From the NCBI RefSeq assembly GCF_020509005.1, contig NC_063021.1, positions 1,488,001-1,552,000 of the forward strand: DNA of 64,000 nt, given 5' to 3'. Position 1 is the first letter of the stretch; each line of letters opens with the position of its first letter. This document shows, in pieces, positions 10,318 to 22,439 of the stretch. The notes under the pieces were generated by a model. The model was not told the DNA's origin, did not search any database, and saw only the letters and a list, made by a program, of their open reading frames with translations. This stretch comes from Fulvia fulva. Its lineage: Eukaryota > Ascomycota > Dothideomycetes > Mycosphaerellales > Mycosphaerellaceae. The translations under genes and the position numbers were made by a program.

Positions 10318-10684
10318 TGTTACAAATATAGGTTAGTAGGCATGTCGCACGGTACTAAGACTAACTTAGTATATACTAAGCTAGTCGAGACAATAGTACG
10401 GTAATACTATTATAATACCGTACGAATAGTAGGAGCGACTTAGAGGAACTACCGTCGTAGGATAAGATATAGGTAAAACCGATAAGGCGTAGTGAAATAG
10501 AACTAGGACTAGAGCAATATCTCTCTATATAGGTATAAGAGACGTAGTCTCTATACCGATAGTAGAGATACCTTTAATACTAAATACTGTTCTACTATAT
10601 ACCTTCGTATACTATATTAGTCCTTCCTCCTTCTCTATTACGTGTCCTAACTTCCGTACACACATATACTATACCTATTTAACA
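10318..10684 (+). repeat. Copia-A1 left LTR (367 bp)
   Basis: Starts TGTTACAAATATAGG and ends CTATTTAACA, giving TGTTA/TAACA inverted ends. The sequence matches the split right LTR. A phosphoesterase-side TSD copy (CGGGG) precedes it. Confidence 0.93.
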
Positions 10685-10700
10685 GGTTATAAGCCCGGGT
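10685..10700 (+). other. Copia-A1 primer binding site, initiator tRNA-Met half type
   Basis: GGTTATAAGCCCGGG follows the LTR directly. Allowing one TpG-to-TpA change it is complementary to the anticodon arm of initiator tRNA-Met (loop ...CTCATAACC). This fits the known Drosophila copia mechanism, in which a 5' half of the initiator tRNA cut in the anticodon loop is the primer. Copia-B has the same site. Confidence 0.7.
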
Positions 10701-10704
10701 TTGC

Positions 10705-13700
10705 TCAATAGGACATTGATATATTAAGGAAGTACGACGTAGGGTATTATACCCTATACCCGGAATCCGTACGGTAACGTACTAATAGACTCGGGGAGTC
10801 TACTATACGGAACGCTACTAATAGACTCGGGGAGTCTAAGCTTATTCTAACTACCGTAGTCAAGTAGAGCTTGCTATATATCTAAGGCTACCTTCGCTAT
10901 AGAAGACTTAACGAGTTACGAGGGCCCCCGGAAGATCGGCCCTACCCTTACTCGTAAGAACTAGAAGCGCTAGTTTGTTATACTACGAGACTATCTCGAA
11001 AGCCGGGAGGTATTCTAGGTTATCGACGACTCGTCGGCTGATCTCCTAGAATCCGTTACGCCTAAGATCACTTCGAAGGCGAACGGTATAGCGAGATATA
11101 CTATCTTAGTATATTTGTCCGAGGAGGATAACTAAGAAATCTTAGATATACGAGATACGAAAGAAATCTAGAAACTTCTATAGAAGAAGTATAGTAAGGT
11201 CTATAAAGCATACGTAGTAGCGCTTATAAAACAGCTAGTATTATTTAAGCTACCGGACGATTAGACAATTAGATAAGGGTAGACATATCTAGGTAACCTA
11301 TCTATATAGATTGCCAAAATAGATAGTAAAGAGACCTACTATAAGGACCCTATCCGGAGGTTTAAGCACCTACTAAGTAGCCTCCCGGACGTCTACGCTA
11401 GTACTAGGGACACTATCCTAGCCTAGCTAAACCTAGGCTAGGAATCCGCTATAACCTTACTTAAATCCTACGAATTACGGATCTAAGAGAGTAAGGGCGA
11501 GACCGCTCTATACTCCTAGAGGCAAGGGGGTAAGAGCGGCTACTTTATCTACGATAGTAACTACCTAGTTATATCGTGCCCGGAACTAGATTCCGTAAAG
11601 GAGTTTGTTAAAAAGAAGAATACCTAGAAGTAACTAGAAAAGAAGTCCTACGAAGAGCTAGTCCGAGATCTAGAGAAGGCCTAAAACGCCCTTAAGAAGT
11701 CTAAGAAACAGTAGAAGGATAGGAGAAGCCAATCTAATAACAAGACAAAGGCAAAGGCGATACGAGCCTATACCTTACGAGAAAGCGATGCCGAGGAAAT
11801 ATACGACGACGAAGTCGCCTATTCTACTACCGAAGTAAAAGGCAAGTTTCCCGCCTCCGAATAGTTACTAGACTCCTATACCTCCTTATACATAACTAAC
11901 AATAAGTCTCTATTCAGATCGCTTAGGAAACTAGCGAGAAGGAAAGTGATTAAAGTCGGTAGGGGGTACCTAGATACATTCTATAAAGGAATAGTAACTA
12001 TAGGAGGCCTAACGAGGAAACAAATTACGCTAGAGAAAGTCTTGTTTGTTCCTAATCTCGGAGTTAATCTGGTTTTATAGAGGCAGTTTAGTAAGCAATT
12101 CGATGTCGAACCTCTAAACTTTATACTTAAGTATAAGAGTAGAAAGCCTATCGTACGAATAGTACTACGAGGGAGGGTACCGGTAGTATCTTCGATATCC
12201 GACTCTCTAAACTAGGTAGATAATAGACTACCGGAGGTGCTATACGAGGAAGCTCTAGCCGCGGTCGAGGATTAGTAGGAGCTTTAGTATAGAAGATTCG
12301 CACACCTAGGAAAAGGGTTACTCTAGAACATCTATAGGGTAAGTAATAAGAAGGACCCGATCCCTATCTCGGACGAGTATAACTATAAGGTATACTCTAT
12401 CGCAAATATACGGAAGTTTAAAGGCGCTATCGTAGAACGAAAGAACGAAAGACTTGCGCTTATATCTATCGATATCTACGGACTCTTCGAAAATGCGATA
12501 TCTAGGCTAGGTTTTAAATACTAGCTAGAGATCGTAGATAACTTCTTAAGAAAGAAGTAGGTGGTCCCGCTTAAGAACAAATCCGACGCACCGTAAGCAC
12601 TACGAAAATAGCGGCTAACTATAGAGAAAGTATCTAAATGCTACGTAAGAGTAGTACGGAGTAATAATGTACCTAAGCTACTAATAGTTCTAAAAGAATA
12701 GGAGAAAGAATCGGGGGTTTAATACGATACGACGGATGCTTATAACTCTATACAAAACGGAGTAGTAGAAAGGTCAATCTAGGTATCGGAGAACGCGATC
12801 AGCGTAATGCTCGAGGAATCGGGGATACCGGTAGAATTCTAGCCTAAAGCGCTAGAGGTATAGGCGGTTATACGTAACCTACTACCAAACGGACCGTTAC
12901 TTAACGGTGTCTAACTTTTACCGGAAGAAGTATTTACTAGCAAAGTACCGACGGTAGATCACCTAAGAGTATAGGGTTATAGAGTAGTAGTTTACGTAGA
13001 ACCGAAATTATATCTAAAAGGGCTACGATAGGATAAGTTAATAAATAGGGGTAAGGAAGCTATTTTCGTTAGATACGGTTAATCGACTAAGTAGTAGTTA
13101 TTCTAGGAGCTAGATATACGAGCTATTAGGTAGTATAGCTAAGTAGATTAGTTCGAAAACGAGAAGGGGGGAGATCTAGATTTAGGTATCTCCTTTACGA
13201 ACTAACCTAGTAAGGCACCCGAACGAAGGCTAGTCGGTCGACTACCGGCGGTCTCGCGACTACTACTATAGCGACTAGCGGATGCCCCGATAGCAATCTT
13301 ACGATCCTCGGGTAGTATAATACCTAGGCCTAACGAGAGTAACTCCTCTATAGAAGAACCGACCTAGCTAATCCCTACTCCCTACGTAGAGACCGAACCC
13401 GCTACGGCTAAGGATAAAGGACTAACTGTCTTAAGACCGCTCTATATATAACTTCCCGGTAGACTAGATAATATCGCGGACTATAAGAAGATCGGGGAAA
13501 CCCCGGAGCTACCGGAACTAATCGTCCGGAGGAAAAGGACTAGGGATCCTAACGATAACTATAGCTAGGATGAGGACTATAAGGCTAAGCACTATAAAGC
13601 TATAATAGCTTTGTTCTACTAACTGCCCTAGGTAAATAATAGACTTACCGATACCGACGAACGTATATTTATAGCTACGGTAGAGGAACTGTTCGACGAA

Positions 13701-15395
13701 GTCTAAGAATACGCCTTTACTATATTTAGACCCGGTATCGCCTACTAATAGGAAGTACCTATCCCGAAGATATATAAGGCTACGGTAGGGGATCCTAAAT
13801 AGGGCCACTTATAGAAGGACGCTATCGATACCGAGCTACTCTCGTTATTAAGTAACAATACCTAGGAAACGGCTATCGCTCTAAGGGGGGCGAATATAGT
13901 TACCTCTAAGTAGGTCTTTGACGTAAAGAGACTTATTAGCGGAGCAATCGAAAAGTTTAAGGCAAGACTTGTCGTAAGAGGGTTTTTATAGAAATTCGGC
14001 GTTAACTTCGAAGAGACATTCGTACCTATAGTACGCTATAACACCCTAAGGGTCTTTATAGTAGTAGTTTACGAGCGGGATCTCGAGATATACTAGGTCG
14101 ACGTCAACAATACGTTTACCTAAAGCTACCTAGCCGAAGACATTTATATAAAACCCCTACTAGGAGTCGAAAACCTATCGAATACGGTCCTTAAGGTACT
14201 CCGGAGTCTCTACGGCCTAAAGTAGGTAGCTAGAGACTAGAACAAGCTCTATATTACTACGTTAGTCAAAATGGGATTCTACTAGTCCGAGGTAGACCTA
14301 TGTCTCCTAACTTATACTAAGAGAGACATTATACTACTTATCTATATAGACGACATACCTATTATAGTACTAAGGTTAGCCGACATCTAATAGTTCATGA
14401 AGTAGTTCGCGTAATACTTTGAGATTAAGGACCTCGGGGAACTAGAGAAACTACTAGGACTAAAGATCACTCGCGATAGGCGTAACGGTACCCTAAAACT
14501 CGACTAGGGCTATTATATCCGTAAGGCCCTTACTAAAATAGACATAGCAAAAGAAAAGGTAAGCCTAACACTCTCGCTAATAGATAGTTACGATGATCTC
14601 CGTCCTATAGCCCCGAACGACGAGAGATATAGTAAGGATAACTACTAGAGCGATAATAGGACCTAGATATAGCTAATAACTATAACGAGACCGGACCTAG
14701 CCTTTCTACTCGGGAGAACTAGCACATATGTCGCGGATCTAATAAAGCGGTATATAAAAGTACTAAAGAAGGTCTCGAGATACCTAAGGTCGTTCCCCGA
14801 CCTAGGGTTAATGTTTAGACGTAGTAGTAGTACCCTAACCGGATACTTAGACTCCGACTACGCGATAGATCGAGTAGATAGGGTCTCAATTCTAGGACAT
14901 GTCTAGCTAGTATACGGTACGCCTATATCCTAGATAAGTAAGAAGCAAAAGTCTATAGCAACCTCTACTATAGAGGCAGAGTTTATAGCGATAAACGCCG
15001 CCGCGAAACAATCCTAGTTCCTAGCGGCTATCCTCTAAGAGATGAACTGCCCGGGGCTAGTAGGAGACTGCTCTTTCTAACTAATAGTCCTAGCCGATAA
15101 GAGTACCGTCGACGAACTAAGACTAGTACGCCTTATAGGGGATAACTAGGCGGCTCTAACCTTAGTTAAGGATACCTATATCTACGAAAGATCTAAACAT
15201 ATTGATATTGCCTACAACTATATTAGGTACCTCTAGTAGTAGAGGAAGATCAAAGTGGAGTACTACTATACTAAGGAGATAGTAGTAGATAGTTTAACTA
15301 AGCCGCTAGCCGGTCCCTAGTTCTAGACCTTCGTACGATAGCTATAGCTAGTATAGTAGGAACAATCGTTCCTTACCTTACGACCTAAGTAGGAG
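10705..15395 (+). pseudogene. Copia-A1 gag-pol relic
   Basis: One long plus-strand reading path broken by many TAG and TAA codons. In order: gag; a zinc knuckle at 11541-11579 whose two Cys and the His codons all now read Tyr; GAG-pre-integrase around 12285-12350 (RRFAHLGKGLL, with the flanking Trp codons as TAG); integrase core from about 12460; reverse transcriptase from about 13900 with the catalytic YIDD intact near 14345; RNase H near 14940-15000; and a KHIDIAYNYI motif near 15200. The stops sit where Gln and Trp are expected, which is the outcome of CpA-to-TpA change on either strand. It cannot encode a functional polyprotein. Confidence 0.88.
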
Positions 15396-15610
15396 TGTTA
15401 TAAATATAGGTCAGTGGGTATATCGTACGGTACTAAGACTAACTTAGTATATACTAAGCTAGTCGAGACAATAGTACGGCAATACTATTATAACACCGTA
15501 CGAATAGTAGGAGCGACTTAGAGGAACTGCCGTCGTAGGATAAGACATAGGTGAAACCGATAAGGCGTAGTGAAATAGAACTAGGACTAGAGCAATATCC
15601 CTCTATATAG
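15396..15610 (+). repeat. Copia-A1 right LTR, first part
   Basis: 215 bases of the right LTR up to the LINE-A1 insertion point. It starts TGTTATAAATATAGG. The remaining 152 bases are at 20564-20715, so the total is 367, equal to the left LTR. Confidence 0.92.
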
Positions 15611-15849
15611 ATAGATAGATTATTCATTCGCCTGTTTTAGTGCCCTATAGCCTATATAGGTCTCTCGCTATTTAGGTCTATTTGTGTAGGTAGGAAACCC
15701 GATTAACGGATAAAAACCTCCTCGTCTTTACCCTCCTCGTTCTTTCCTGTCTTGTCCTTTCGTTCTCCTTCCTTCAGGGTACGCTAGTGTCATAGTTATT
15801 ACCCTATAACTACCTTGCCCGTAACCCTAGTGATGTCCTCCTCTCGATT

Positions 15850-18800
15850 CCCTTTCTCCCTTCTGTTTCCCCGGCTCTTCTCTCTCTCTCCCTCCTCTCT
15901 ATCTACCTTTCCGTTTCTACTGCTAGGGAGAATTGCTCTAGGTAGTCCTCGTTAAGGATCTATCTTGTCACTCTCCTTATATCTTGTCTGTCCTAGATAA
16001 TGGCCTAGTATTACCTATCTCTTACCTTCGCCCTCCACTAGCTTCTCCCTTTTACCTACTTAGTACAGTTCAGCACTATGTGCTCCGGGTTTTAGGATAG
16101 GTAGCTATAGGGGCAACGTTTAGAATCGTATCCTAGGACTCTTCTTTAGTGCAAGTATGCTCTTAGCCTAATATGCTTAGAGCGAATCTAGATAGCTATG
16201 CTTGCTTCCGCCCTCTTCAGGTCTTTATAGATAAGGTAGTTATACCTCCCGAAGGTCCTGGCCGCTAGTAGGGCTCCTGGCCTCACCGGTTTTTAGTTCT
16301 AACGCGTTTCCTATAGGTGACCTACGATCCTTTCTACTTAGCTTTGCTTCTTTTTCCCTTTGTCCCCTGTGTTAGCTTGCTCCCTTAGAGCTTCTCTCTG
16401 TTCAAGGGCTGCTAGGATTTCCTGTAATATTTTTAGGTCTACTTCCTTCTATAGGATTATGTATAGCCGGTTGGGTCTTCTCCTCCTCTCCTACTAGGTT
16501 CTTATCCTTTGAGTAGCTACTTAGATAGTTCCCTAGGCTAGGTATGCTGATGTCATCTCTGCGTATTAACACCTTATGCCCTAGAGGTACTCCCTAATAG
16601 GGGCTGTACCTGATTCCATTTCTATTGTCCTATAAGGGGTTGACTTATATGCCCCTAGTACTCTCTTTAGGTAGGCTGCCTACGCTCTGTTAAGGGGGTC
16701 CTCAATTCTCTTTAGGATGTGTTTTTCCGCTGCCTAAATTGCTGCTCTATATAGCATTACGGGCTTGACAATAGCCTTGTATATAGTCTAGGCCTTTGTG
16801 AAGGTCGCCCCCTAGGTTGACGTAGTAAGTCTCTCGATTAATTGTCTGTTAGTGTCCGCTCTCGCTTGCGCCTTCTTTACTTATAGTCCCTAGCTGAGTT
16901 TCGGGTCTAGCTATATCCTAAGGACTCTAAGTTCCCTTATAGGATAGGTCTCGAACCCCTAGATTTTTACTAGTGCTACTAAGTTGTGTTTTGTCTTTAC
17001 CTTGCTAAAATAGATAAGTTAGTACTTGTCCGGTACGAATTTTGCCCTATACTCTCTTGCCCACTTTTCGTATTGTCTATGTCTCTCCTCTAGGAGTGCG
17101 TAGTTTTCCTCTATAGACCCCGACCACGCTAGGATATTTATGTTATCTACGAACCCCGATACTAAGGTGTTTACTATCTCTAGGAGTGGGGTCAGGTCGG
17201 CTATAAAGAGGAGGAACAGAATTGGGGAGAGTATAGAGCCCTATAGGATGCCCGTGTTCGTAATTAGGGTCTACGGGGCTTTAAAGGACCCTAGGAGGAT
17301 CTAGGTTGTTCTATCCTTAAGGAATGACTATACAAAGTGTACTATCTAGGCTAGGATGCTTTTCATTCTAAGGATATATAGGAGCCTTACGTAGGACACA
17401 TTGTCGAAAGCCCCTAATATATCTAGTGAAAGCAGTGAGGCTACCTTGTTGTTGCTATAGTACTAGATGTGTCTGATTTGCTCTATAATCAGTTCGACTG
17501 CTATGAGGGTAGATCTCTTTTGTCTCCCCCCTATTTACGTTGCCGGGAGGAGGTTGTGTTCTTCTACTATTCCGGTGAGCCTTATAGCTACGACCTTCTC
17601 TAGGAGCTTCCCTAGTATATTTAGCAACGTAATTGGTCTATATGACTTCAACTTAGTATAGTCTTCCTTTTAGGGTTTCCTTAGGACGTAAGTTAGTAAT
17701 TGCCTAAAGGCCTTTAGGCAATACCCCTACTTTATGTACTAGGTAAAGATTGGCGCAAGTACTAGAGTAATAAGGCTGCTACTAGCTTTTAGGTAATAGT
17801 TAGGGATCTTGTCTAGGCCTAGGGCTTTGTTGCCCTTCAGTTTCTTAATAATGTTTCCGATCTCTATAGTAGACACTTACTAGTTAGCCTCCCTTAGCGG
17901 AGGAATGTGTGTTCCTAGGATGTTACTTAGGTCTGCCTCTACCTAAGTCCCGAAGAAGTGGTCTACGAATGCTTTCGCTTTCCCTATCGGAGTGGTTTAC
18001 GTTTCCCCGTCTTAGTCCTATATTAAGGGAAACTAGGGCGGGGAGTTTCGTTCCTCGTCTAGTTTCCTAGCCCATTCTGCTAGTCTCTAGATTTGTTCCG
18101 GGTGTTCTATAATCATCCCTATAGTTGACCTCTACTCCTACGTCTTGTCTCTTCTGATCTACGCCTTCTTTACTTTGTACGCGTTGTTATAGGCTTCCTA
18201 GTTTGCTTAGGTGCGTCGTTACTCCTATCTCCTTCTTACTCTCCTTGCCTCCTTGACTTTGGCTATGTACTCTAGTGTCTAGTATAGCTTCTAGTATAGC
18301 GACCATCTCTTCTTAGGTATATAGGCCTGGGCTGCCCTTTGTATAGCTTCTATCAGCTGCTCTACTACTTGGTCAATCCCCTCCGTTATGTGTATATTGT
18401 TAATGTTCACCTGTTCTAGTTCGCCTTCTAGCCGCTGCTATACTAGTGTCTACTCGGCCTACTTCTAGTAGAGCCTCCTCTCAGGTTCCCTCTCCTCCTT
18501 AACTATGAGTTAGATGTCGGTTTAGATTAGATAGTGGTCTAATAAGGACTCTAGTTAGTCATTGACTATGTAGCTTTCTACCCGTCGTGTTAAGGCGTAG
18601 GACATAAAGCATAGGTCTAGCGTGCTAGAACTGTTGTTTCTAGCCTAAGTTTCTGTTCCCTTTGGCGTGATCAAGTCTATTTGGGCTGTTTCTATCTAAC
18701 TAATGAGCCTCCCTACTAAGAAGTAGTGTACTAGGGTAAAGTCCGATCCCTACTTTAGGTAGTAGAGGTTGAAATCTCCTATTACGATGTTGTGGTTTTG

Positions 18801-19250
18801 TTAGTCTATTGCTTCCGGGAGCCTTCCTAGCGTATATAGTTGTGTGCTACTTCTGGACTCTAGAGGTGGGTTGTATACGCTATAGATTAGGACTTAGCCT
18901 TAAGTTATTTTGAGCTACACTATAGTGATATCCCTATCGGTTCTCGGCCAGGCCTACTAGTCCTCTACTAGTACCTTCTTACTAACATAGATATAAGTTC
19001 GTAGGACTCCCTCGGTTCTGTTTATTACTACGTAGTATCTCGGGTCTCGTATAGTTAATAGAATCCTAGAGTATAGGTTGATCTATAGTTCCTATATTGC
19101 TATAATGTGGTGTTCCTCCGGGTCTAAGGCTTGTAGAAAGCTCCTTTAGACCTTGTCTTTACTTCTGTTCACATTATACTGAATGATTAATAGTCTATTA
19201 GTATAAGGCATCAGGACATATTTGTGTCTAGGTCCGTTTAGTCTTACTAT
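15850..19250 (-). pseudogene. LINE-A1 ORF2 relic (endonuclease plus reverse transcriptase)
   Basis: An apurinic-type endonuclease region runs from about 19190 down to 18560 (IQYNVNRSK, VIGDFNLYYL, LITPKGTETW-like order). Reverse transcriptase lies at about 17850-17000. The catalytic box at 17142-17153 reads FVDN in place of FVDD, a TpG-to-TpA change. A C-terminal Cys/His cluster near 16105-16140 has one Cys changed to Tyr. Multiple TAG codons stop every frame. Confidence 0.85.
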
Positions 19251-19349
19251 TGGTCTTACTATTAGTTTTCCCGTCCCTCCTCCTGTTCTTCCCTTTGGGG
19301 TTAGCTCCCTATCATTTGGTTGATTCTTATTTGTCTATTGCTCTACGCT

Positions 19350-20503
19350 ACCTTGTACAAGAACGTTGGTCTCCCTATTACTAGCACTATTTATGGCTCC
19401 TCTTATAGCCGGGGTCTCTTATTCGGGTGGGTGGTTCTCTCTAGTTGTTTCTGTTCACCTACTAGGAACCTAGTTAGTGTTATTACCCTTACTTCCCGCG
19501 CTCTCTACTAGGCTAATAGTCTAACTAGGCATTAGTTTGACTATACCGGGTGTTTTCTCCTATATGCTACGCATCTTGTGTCCTCCTTCCGTTTTTGGTA
19601 CTCTTAGGTCGCGTGATCACTAGTATAGTATAAGTAGACTAGTGTGGCTTTGCTACACTTTGGGGCAATATGTCCGTACTGTTAACAGTTGAAACATTAA
19701 AGGATTCTATAGTTACTCTAATAGATTTCTATATCTAGCCTCTCAAAGTCCTAGTACAACCCTTAGTCTAAGACCTTGTTCGCTTGCTCTAGTGTTACAA
19801 CCTATAAGATTAGCGAGGAGGCCCTCTTGCCCTCCTCTATCTTCTTCTTGACCTACGCTGTCTTTGTGATCTATAGTCCTAGTGCTGTTACCTAGTTTTG
19901 CCTCTAGAGGTTTAGTATATCCCTTTATGTATTAAAGGTTCGTAGGACCCTATACGCAATTACTATATACTATTAATAGGAGACTTTCGCTGTGCTCCCG
20001 ATCTTTAGTGTCTACTCCTTATTTATTTCGAGGGCCTTCTTGTCCTATACGTGTGCTATAAACAGCTTGACCCCTTTATTGTCTACCCTTGCCCCTACTA
20101 TTCCCTTTACTCCGATCTTCTCGACTATCTCCCTCCCGGTCATCTTTCCTATCTCTTCCTTCTCTTTCTAGTCCGTAATATAGACTCGTAGTACTGTGCT
20201 TTAAGGGGGGGTAGGTTGGCTCGCGATTATTGCCTAGGTCGTTAGGCCCTAGGTCTGTCTCGGGTCTCTTTAAGGGTTGTTTCTTACGTTTCGTATTGCT
20301 GCCTCGATTGCTATATTGATCGTAGTGCTTGTTTGTCGTTTGAGCGCCTTTAGTCCCCCGAGTAGTTCGCTTATTACTCCTTTTAGTGCTCTCTCCGGAA
20401 ACCTCCCTTCTTCTGCCGCTACTATCTCTTCCGCCTTCTTATAGAGCGTCCTCCACTCGTCTCCCCCTTGCTCTCGGTCGTCTACTGCCGTCGTCGTCGC
20501 CAT
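19350..20503 (-). pseudogene. LINE-A1 ORF1 relic (gag-like, zinc knuckle)
   Basis: The first 77 codons (20270-20503) are open and start MATTTAVDDREQGGDEW; the frame then meets TAG. Farther on, a knuckle CFNC..YGHIAPKC at about 19660-19710 keeps its Cys and His ligands. In this group ORF1 is the nucleic-acid-binding partner of the LINE RNP. The intact N-terminus next to scattered stops shows partial RIP. The 3' limit is approximate. Confidence 0.8.
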
Positions 20504-20563
20504 TTTTTAATCCGTTAAGTAGGTTCTATAAGTAGGAATATAAGTAGCTATCCCTCTATATAG

Positions 20564-20715
20564 GTATAAGAGACGTAGTCTCTATACTAATAGTAGAGAT
20601 ACCTTTAATACTAAATACTGTTCTACTATATACCTTCGTATACTACATTAGTCCTTCCTCCTTCCCTATTACGTGTCCTAACTTCCGTGTACATATATAC
20701 TATACCTATTTAATA
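20564..20715 (+). repeat. Copia-A1 right LTR, second part
   Basis: 152 bases that complete the right LTR after LINE-A1. It ends CTATTTAATA, corresponding to CTATTTAACA of the left LTR with a C-to-T change in CpA, and the TSD copy CGGGG follows. Confidence 0.92.
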
Positions 20716-20720
20716 CGGGG

Positions 20721-21163
20721 GGTACTTAATAGCGGATTTTATAGCTAACTATTCCTTAGGTTATCCCGCTAGCTAAAAGCGTCTACTATATCCTATAACC
20801 TAGTTGTTCTACCTCTCTTTCTATAGTTACTCTATTAACGATTTCTTACCTTTCTATAATATTACTAGCTATTCGTCCCTTACCCGGTAGTTCGGCTTAT
20901 TTCCGGGTCGAATACCCTTATACGCTAGTACTAATTCGCGGGCCCTTACGACTATACTAGCGATGACCTTCTATACTAGGTACTATACCGACTTGCCTAA
21001 GTAGGAGGTCCGTAGTCCCTAGATATATAGGTCGATCGGCGGTATAGCGGTCTCGTACTTAAGTATCCTTATTAGTATCGACTTATATACCCTAGTAACC
21101 TTCCTTAGGCATTAGTTTTAGATCTTCGCTAACGGCGCGACGAGTCCCTTTAATAGGTAGGCC
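20721..21163 (-). mobile_element. LINE-B1, continuation (minus)
   Basis: The sequence continues from 10317 and matches LINE-B2 (about 36885-37325) base for base apart from C/T and G/A changes. It is cut at 21163 by Copia-A2, whose LTR end begins TATTAAAAGGG. The LINE-B1 5' part must lie beyond the window or be lost. Confidence 0.87.
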
Positions 21164-22015
21164 TATTAAAAGGGTATAGTATATATATATACGGAAGTTA
21201 GGATACGTAATAGGGAAGGAGGAAGGACTAATATAGTATACGAAGGTATATAGTAGAACAGTATTTAGTACTAAAGGTGTCTCTACTATCGGTATAGAGA
21301 CTACGTCTCTTATACCTATATAGAGGGATCTTACTCTAGTCCTAGTTCTATTTCACTACGCCTTATCGGTTTTACCTATATCTTATCCTACGACGACAGT
21401 TCCTCTAATAGTCTCGTACTAACTAGCTAAGTAACTTTAGGTCCTCTAAGTCGCTCCTACTATTCGTACGGTATCTCGGTAGTATTACCGTACTATTATC
21501 TCGACTAACTTCGTATATACTAAGTTAGTCTTGGTACTATATAATATACTACCTAACCTATATTCGTAATACTCCTACTAAGGTCGTAAGGTAAGGAACG
21601 ATTATTCCTACTATACTAGCTATAGCTATCGTACGAAGGTCTAGAACTAGGGACCGGCTAGCGGTTTAGTTAAACTATCTACTACTATCTCCTTAGTATA
21701 GTAGTACTCTACTTTAATCTTCCTCTACTACTAGAGGTACCTAATATAGTTATAGGTAACATTAATATACTTAGATCTTTCGTAGATATAGGCGTCCTTA
21801 ACTAAGGTTAGAGCCGCCTAGTTATCTCCTATAAGGCGTACTAGTCTTAGTTTGTTAACGGTACTCTTATCGGCTAGGAATATTAGCTAGAAAGAGTAGT
21901 CTCCTACTAGCCCCGGGTAGTTTATCTCTCGGAGAATAGCCGCTAGGAACTAGGATTGTTTTACGGCGGCGTTTATCGCTATAAACCCTACCTCTATAGT
22001 AGAGGTTACTATAGA
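21164..22015 (-). mobile_element. Copia-A2, 3' LTR and RNase H segment (minus)
   Basis: A second member of the Copia-A family in the opposite orientation. The LTR spans 21164-21571 and is 408 bp: exactly the 367-bp LTR plus a 41-bp insertion at about 21417-21457, flanked by a TCCTCTA repeat. The pol C-terminus and RNase H follow to 22010. The element is interrupted at 22016 by Gypsy-A and resumes at 48758. Confidence 0.88.
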
Positions 22016-22200
22016 TATTACCGTACCGGCGTATATTTACTTAAACCCGTAAGTACGTACCTAGACCCCGCGCCCGCTAACTAATCCGACTAGCAGCTTA
22101 GCGCCCGTATATAACTCTCGCGCCCTCCGCGCCTCTCTTAGATAGAATATCTATTCGACTTATACCTTACCCGACTACGTACTTATACCTACTTATAACA
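22016..22200 (+). repeat. Gypsy-A left LTR (185 bp)
   Basis: Starts TATTACCGTACCGG and ends CTTATAACA. It differs from the right LTR at only a few positions, mainly C/T or G/A. Confidence 0.93.
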
Positions 22201-22339
22201 CTTCGAATAGATTATTACTAACGTATAGAGAGATACGAGAAGCTATATTCGGGAGATTATAGAGAAACCGCGATAGTATACGAGGAAGTACTAAGATTAG
22301 GTATCGTACTCGCTAAGTCGTACCTTAAAGTAGATTATA
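22201..22339 (+). other. Gypsy-A leader before the Pogo insertion
   Basis: 139 bases of untranslated leader between the left LTR and the Pogo element. The primer binding site should be at 22201 onward (CTTCGAATAGATTATT) but I could not assign a tRNA. Confidence 0.5.
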
Positions 22340-22421
22340 ACGTGCTTTACTACCGAGCGGGCTATACTACCGAGCGGGCTATACTACCGAGCGGGCCACT
22401 TTTACTAAGAACTGTACTACT
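22340..22421 (+). repeat. Pogo element left inverted repeat with 17-bp iterons
   Basis: ACGTGCTTT is followed by repeated ACTACCGAGCGGGCTAT units and then CACTTTTACTAAGAAC and a further inner stretch. It is inversely matched by 23419-23433 plus 34100-34155. Iterated units in a terminal repeat are plausible transposase-binding sites. Confidence 0.85.
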
Positions 22422-22439
22422 TCTATAGATATAGCTATA

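Larger units (their letters stand above)
15611..20548 (-). mobile_element. LINE-A1, near full-length Tad-like non-LTR retrotransposon (minus)
   Basis: A 4938-bp element with a TAGATAGATAGAT tail at its 3' end (left) and an ORF1 start at 20503. It is flanked by the 15-bp TSD TATCCCTCTATATAG (15596-15610 and 20549-20563) inside the Copia-A1 right LTR. ORF1 with a CCHC knuckle and ORF2 with endonuclease and reverse transcriptase are recognisable but interrupted. It shares long near-identical stretches with LINE-A2 and LINE-A3, including many of the same in-frame TAG codons. The leader upstream of the ATG is 45 bases and clearly differs from that of LINE-A2. Confidence 0.92.
10318..20715 (+). mobile_element. 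Copia-A1, full-length Ty1/copia retrotransposon, RIP-inactivated
   Basis: Two LTRs of identical length (367 bp after removing LINE-A1) flank a 4.7-kb gag-pol region in copia order: zinc knuckle, GAG-pre-integrase, integrase, reverse transcriptase, RNase H. The element sits in LINE-B1 with the 5-bp TSD CGGGG (10313-10317 and 20716-20720). LTR ends are TGTTA...TAACA on the left, with the right copy ending TAATA after a CpA-to-TpA change. LINE-A1 later landed in the right LTR. The LTR copies differ mainly by C/T and G/A, as expected for RIP after insertion. Confidence 0.93.

Noticed and set aside
10685..10700. Possible tRNA fragment gene
   Set aside because: Only an anticodon-arm complement is present, no acceptor or T-arm, and it sits at the LTR edge. 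It is a primer binding site.
13518..13808. Minus-strand open frames within elements (also 34733-34960, 58547-58813, 62698-62937)
   Set aside because: They are antisense to recognisable retrotransposon coding relics; TAG on the sense strand reads CTA on the other, which lengthens antisense frames artificially.
22340..22400. CRISPR-like or satellite array from the repeated 17-bp unit
   Set aside because: Only about three contiguous units without spacers, mirrored at the other element end. It belongs to the terminal inverted repeat.
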